A model generated the notes under the pieces. The model worked only from the letters and a program-made list of their open reading frames with translations. It had not been told where the DNA came from and searched no databases. From positions 11,741,676-11,805,675 of the forward strand of contig NC_021683.1 of NCBI RefSeq assembly GCF_000247815.1: a DNA stretch of 64,000 nt. The letters run 5' to 3'. Each line of letters starts with the position of its first letter. Position 1 is the first letter of the stretch. This document shows, piece after piece, positions 61,396-64,000 of this stretch. Origin of the DNA: Ficedula albicollis (taxonomy: Eukaryota; Chordata; Aves; Passeriformes; Muscicapidae). A program made the translations under genes and the position numbers.

Positions 61396-63844
61396 TCTAG
61401 ACAGCTTAAATTTATCCTGAGTTACACTGGTGCAACATAAAGCTTAGACACAAGTAAGAATGACACTCATGCTGCAGGACTTTTAATATTTTGTATTTAT
61501 ATTTTTGCTCTGGAATATAATATAGGATTGAAAAGATGATTTGTGCTCTTTAAACAAACTCTTTACCAAATTGAAAGTGGTTATATTGGATTGCATCCAT
61601 CTCTACCTTTTTAATTAGAGAGTTTAAATTTTTCTTTTGGTGCAAACATCAGTCCTAGCCTTTTATTTATACTTGCTAATGAAGTTCGTTTATGCAACAA
61701 TAAAATGTGCAAATTGCAAATATATGGTTTCCACTGGCAGTTTGCTTTCTTCACTAATTAGGCATTCTTTGCAATAACCACTAAAAAGTTAAATAGGCAC
61801 AAAATTTGGTTCATGCAGTAAGCAGCACAAAAATGGGAATGTTAAAAGTTGTAATTGTACAGTGGTTGCGTTGGGTTTGTTTTTTTGTACTAATAGGAGT
61901 CTTGGTGAAACATCATGAAACATAATTATAATAAGCTTGGTGAATGAATCATATCCTGCTTTGAAAATGTATCTTCTGTCCTGATGAGTCAAATAGTCAT
62001 AAGGACAGTCTTTGTGCACAAAGTGTTTATGGGATATAAGGGTGGAAGAGTTTTAAGGAATGAGAATTGTTTTTACCTTTTGATGTGTGACTCAACATCA
62101 ATGAAACTGGAGAACTGTGAACCTCTAGAATTCTTTTTTTTACTTTTATTTAGAATATAAAAGGCCTTTTAAAAAGTAGATGCAAGATTGCCTCTTTAGT
62201 AGTAGAATGAAAAACTTTTTTCATTTCACAATGAAAATTAAAATGGGTCATTTACTCAGTGGTCTGGTATTTGGACATCCTTTAGATTTTGGTTTTTTGT
62301 GAAAAGCAATCTTTAATCAACGTGAAATAGTTCATGACTTGAAACAGAATCTGTTTCCAGATTTGATTATTGTGGAGATCAGAAAATATAATTCCTTCTC
62401 TATATAATGGGGTGTTTTCATTTGAAAAAAAATCTCTTTGACCATGAAAATGTTTCCTAGTGCTCTTTAAAAATGAGTAAAAGATCTTTTATGATTATAT
62501 TTTAAATTTCTTTATGTTTAACTAATAGGTTTGCAAGCATAGATTTGCTTGGGAAACAAATGCTAGCTAGCACTATTTGTGTTTGGAAATGTTTTTGTTG
62601 AACAAAGAGATAGAATTTGGCTTCAGAGAGGCAAAACAAATCAGTCAAAAATGCTGTGGGCGACATGGTTGATTGGTTTGGGAGAAATATAAGCACTTGT
62701 GTTGATTCCAAGAAAGCTACGTAGATTTTCTGGGTCATGAAGAAGAGCCTATTCCAATTGCCCATGTAACTTGGCTGAAGAGGAGACTGTCATCCCTCTC
62801 AAGCAGATGGATTATGTTCAGAAGTTGATGACTGACTGTAAAATTCAGGAATTAAACTGGCCATGGCAATCTAAGAATCTTTTCTGTTTCTTTCCTACTC
62901 CCTTGCCCCGTTTCTGGTGATGAACACTTTGGTACCATGATCACCTGATAATGTTGGCAGCTGTGCTTACAGAGGTTTTAACAGCCCATATCTATTCTTC
63001 CCAATTATATGAGCTAAACAATCCTGAAGGTGAAAATGAATCTTTATATTAATTGTAATCTCTTACAGTGCTTGTGATGTCTTCTCATGGGTGTTCTTGT
63101 TCTGAAATACATGATCAATCCAACTGAAGAAATATAAAACCACTGTCATATTTAATATTGGAACGAAGAAAGCATATTAATGCCTTTGATGCCACTAGAG
63201 TTGCAAACCCTAGGGCTAGAATTTGTCTTGATTGTGCATATCTATGAATTTTTAAAGAAAAGAAGACAGATTCTGACTTAAATTAGACTACGTGTGTGAG
63301 GAGGGTTCATATTTCAGTAGTTATAAGATCACAATCAGACTCTAGTCTTTGGCACTATTTATACAAGAAGATGGAACATGAAACCATAGGAAAAAATGGA
63401 ACCCTTTCTAAAGATGAGTGCTGTATTAAGCACTAAGTTAATATTCAGTTTGCAGCTGGTTATACACAGTAACTTTTATATTCAGCTCAAATACTTATTT
63501 GAATAGAATTTATTCCAAATGGTGTTCAAAGATCGTCTCCCTGTATACTTAGTGGAATGTCATTTTGAATGAAAATGGTTTATCTGAATAAATTTGTTCA
63601 TAATTTTGCTGATTATGGGAAGAAGTCATGTATTTTCATGTAAATTTTTGTAAGCCTTCTATCTCTGTTTGTTGAAGTTTTATATTTGGGTAATTTAAAA
63701 ATTCTTGTTAATATACCAAAATGTATAAAGCATCTAGGAATCTATTCCTTCATTAACCTGAGAGGTTTAATTCAATTACCTGATATATGTTGAGTACTTG
63801 AAATTATAGTAGTTTATTCATTTTGAAGCTGTTTAATTCTAATG

Positions 63845-64000
63845 ATCACAGAACCACAGAATATGCTGAGCTGGAAGGGACCCCCAAGGATCATTGAGTC
63901 GAGCTCACAGCCCTACACAGACCATCCCCAAGAGACACTCAGTGCCTGAGAGCATTGTCCCAACATCTCCTGAGCTCTGCCAGGCTGGGGCTGTGCCCAC
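63845..64000 (-). mobile_element. CR1 LINE 3' region, cut by the window edge
   Basis: On the plus strand this reads ATCACAGAACCACAGAATAT, then GCTGGAAGGGACCC, GGATCATTGAGTCGAGCTC, GCCTGAGAGCATTGTCC and GAGCTCTGCCAGGCTGGGG. These are the antisense hallmarks of the avian CR1 3' end, in the right order. The element is therefore on the minus strand, with its 3' terminus at about 63845 and its body continuing past 64000. CR1 is the main LINE of birds, so this is also the best taxonomic clue in the window. The visible part is noncoding or the extreme C-terminal end. Most CR1 copies are 5'-truncated, and whether this one is cannot be seen. Confidence 0.96.

Larger units (their letters stand above)
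57143..63844. other. AT-rich noncoding DNA with possible conserved elements
   Basis: No coding exon is supported; the longest frame (149 codons from 58246) has no recognised domain. From about 60300 to 61450 the sequence is repeat-free and rich in homeodomain-like TAAT/ATTA and TTAATTAA cores, the typical look of vertebrate conserved noncoding DNA. Two perfect hairpins lie at 57943-57970 and 61366-61395. Nothing else was recognised. Confidence 0.55.

Overview
The window looks like nuclear intergenic or intronic DNA from a bird, most likely a songbird. The clearest clue is the right edge, which carries an unmistakable antisense avian CR1 LINE 3' end. Supporting clues are two long terminal repeats that begin TGTCCTGGTTT (a start I know from songbird endogenous retroviruses), an AT-rich background, and no dense reading frames. 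I found no protein-coding gene, tRNA, rRNA, CRISPR array or prokaryotic operon that I can support. Stop codons are dense in all six frames, and nearly all long open frames come from homopolymers or from one GC-rich minisatellite.

Layout. 1-8034: AT-rich unique DNA holding the first copy of an old, diverged duplication (two matching blocks near 3045-3265 and 4597-4722). 8097-8840 and 11266-11962: the first two of six pure poly-G tracts. 9896-12040: the second copy of the duplication, interrupted by poly-G tract 2. 12041-26550: AT-rich DNA with small repeats, including a perfect 36-bp tandem duplication at 18665. 26550-27600: a GC-rich island centred on a 58-bp minisatellite of about nine units. 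27600-39721: AT-rich DNA interrupted by poly-G tract 3 (32479-33135). 39722-40454: poly-A, poly-G tract 4, poly-A. 42446-43339 and 49233-50802: two solo LTRs of one family in the same orientation, each with its own 5-bp target duplication (one copy with a mismatch) and each with a poly-G tract in its GC-rich middle. 53686-53730: a truncated U2 snRNA pseudogene. 57047-57142: two probable CR1 tails facing each other. 57143-63844: AT-rich DNA with blocks that look like conserved noncoding elements. 63845-64000: the CR1 end.

The most consequential observation is technical. The six poly-G tracts total 4,182 bp (6.5% of the window), are all G on the given strand, and sit at homopolymers or GC-rich DNA. 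Comparing the two LTRs shows that poly-G covers different parts of the same element in each copy, so these tracts are best read as mis-assembled or falsely filled gaps. I see no novel biological system here. The genuine biology is repeat history plus some possible regulatory elements that only a cross-species alignment could confirm.
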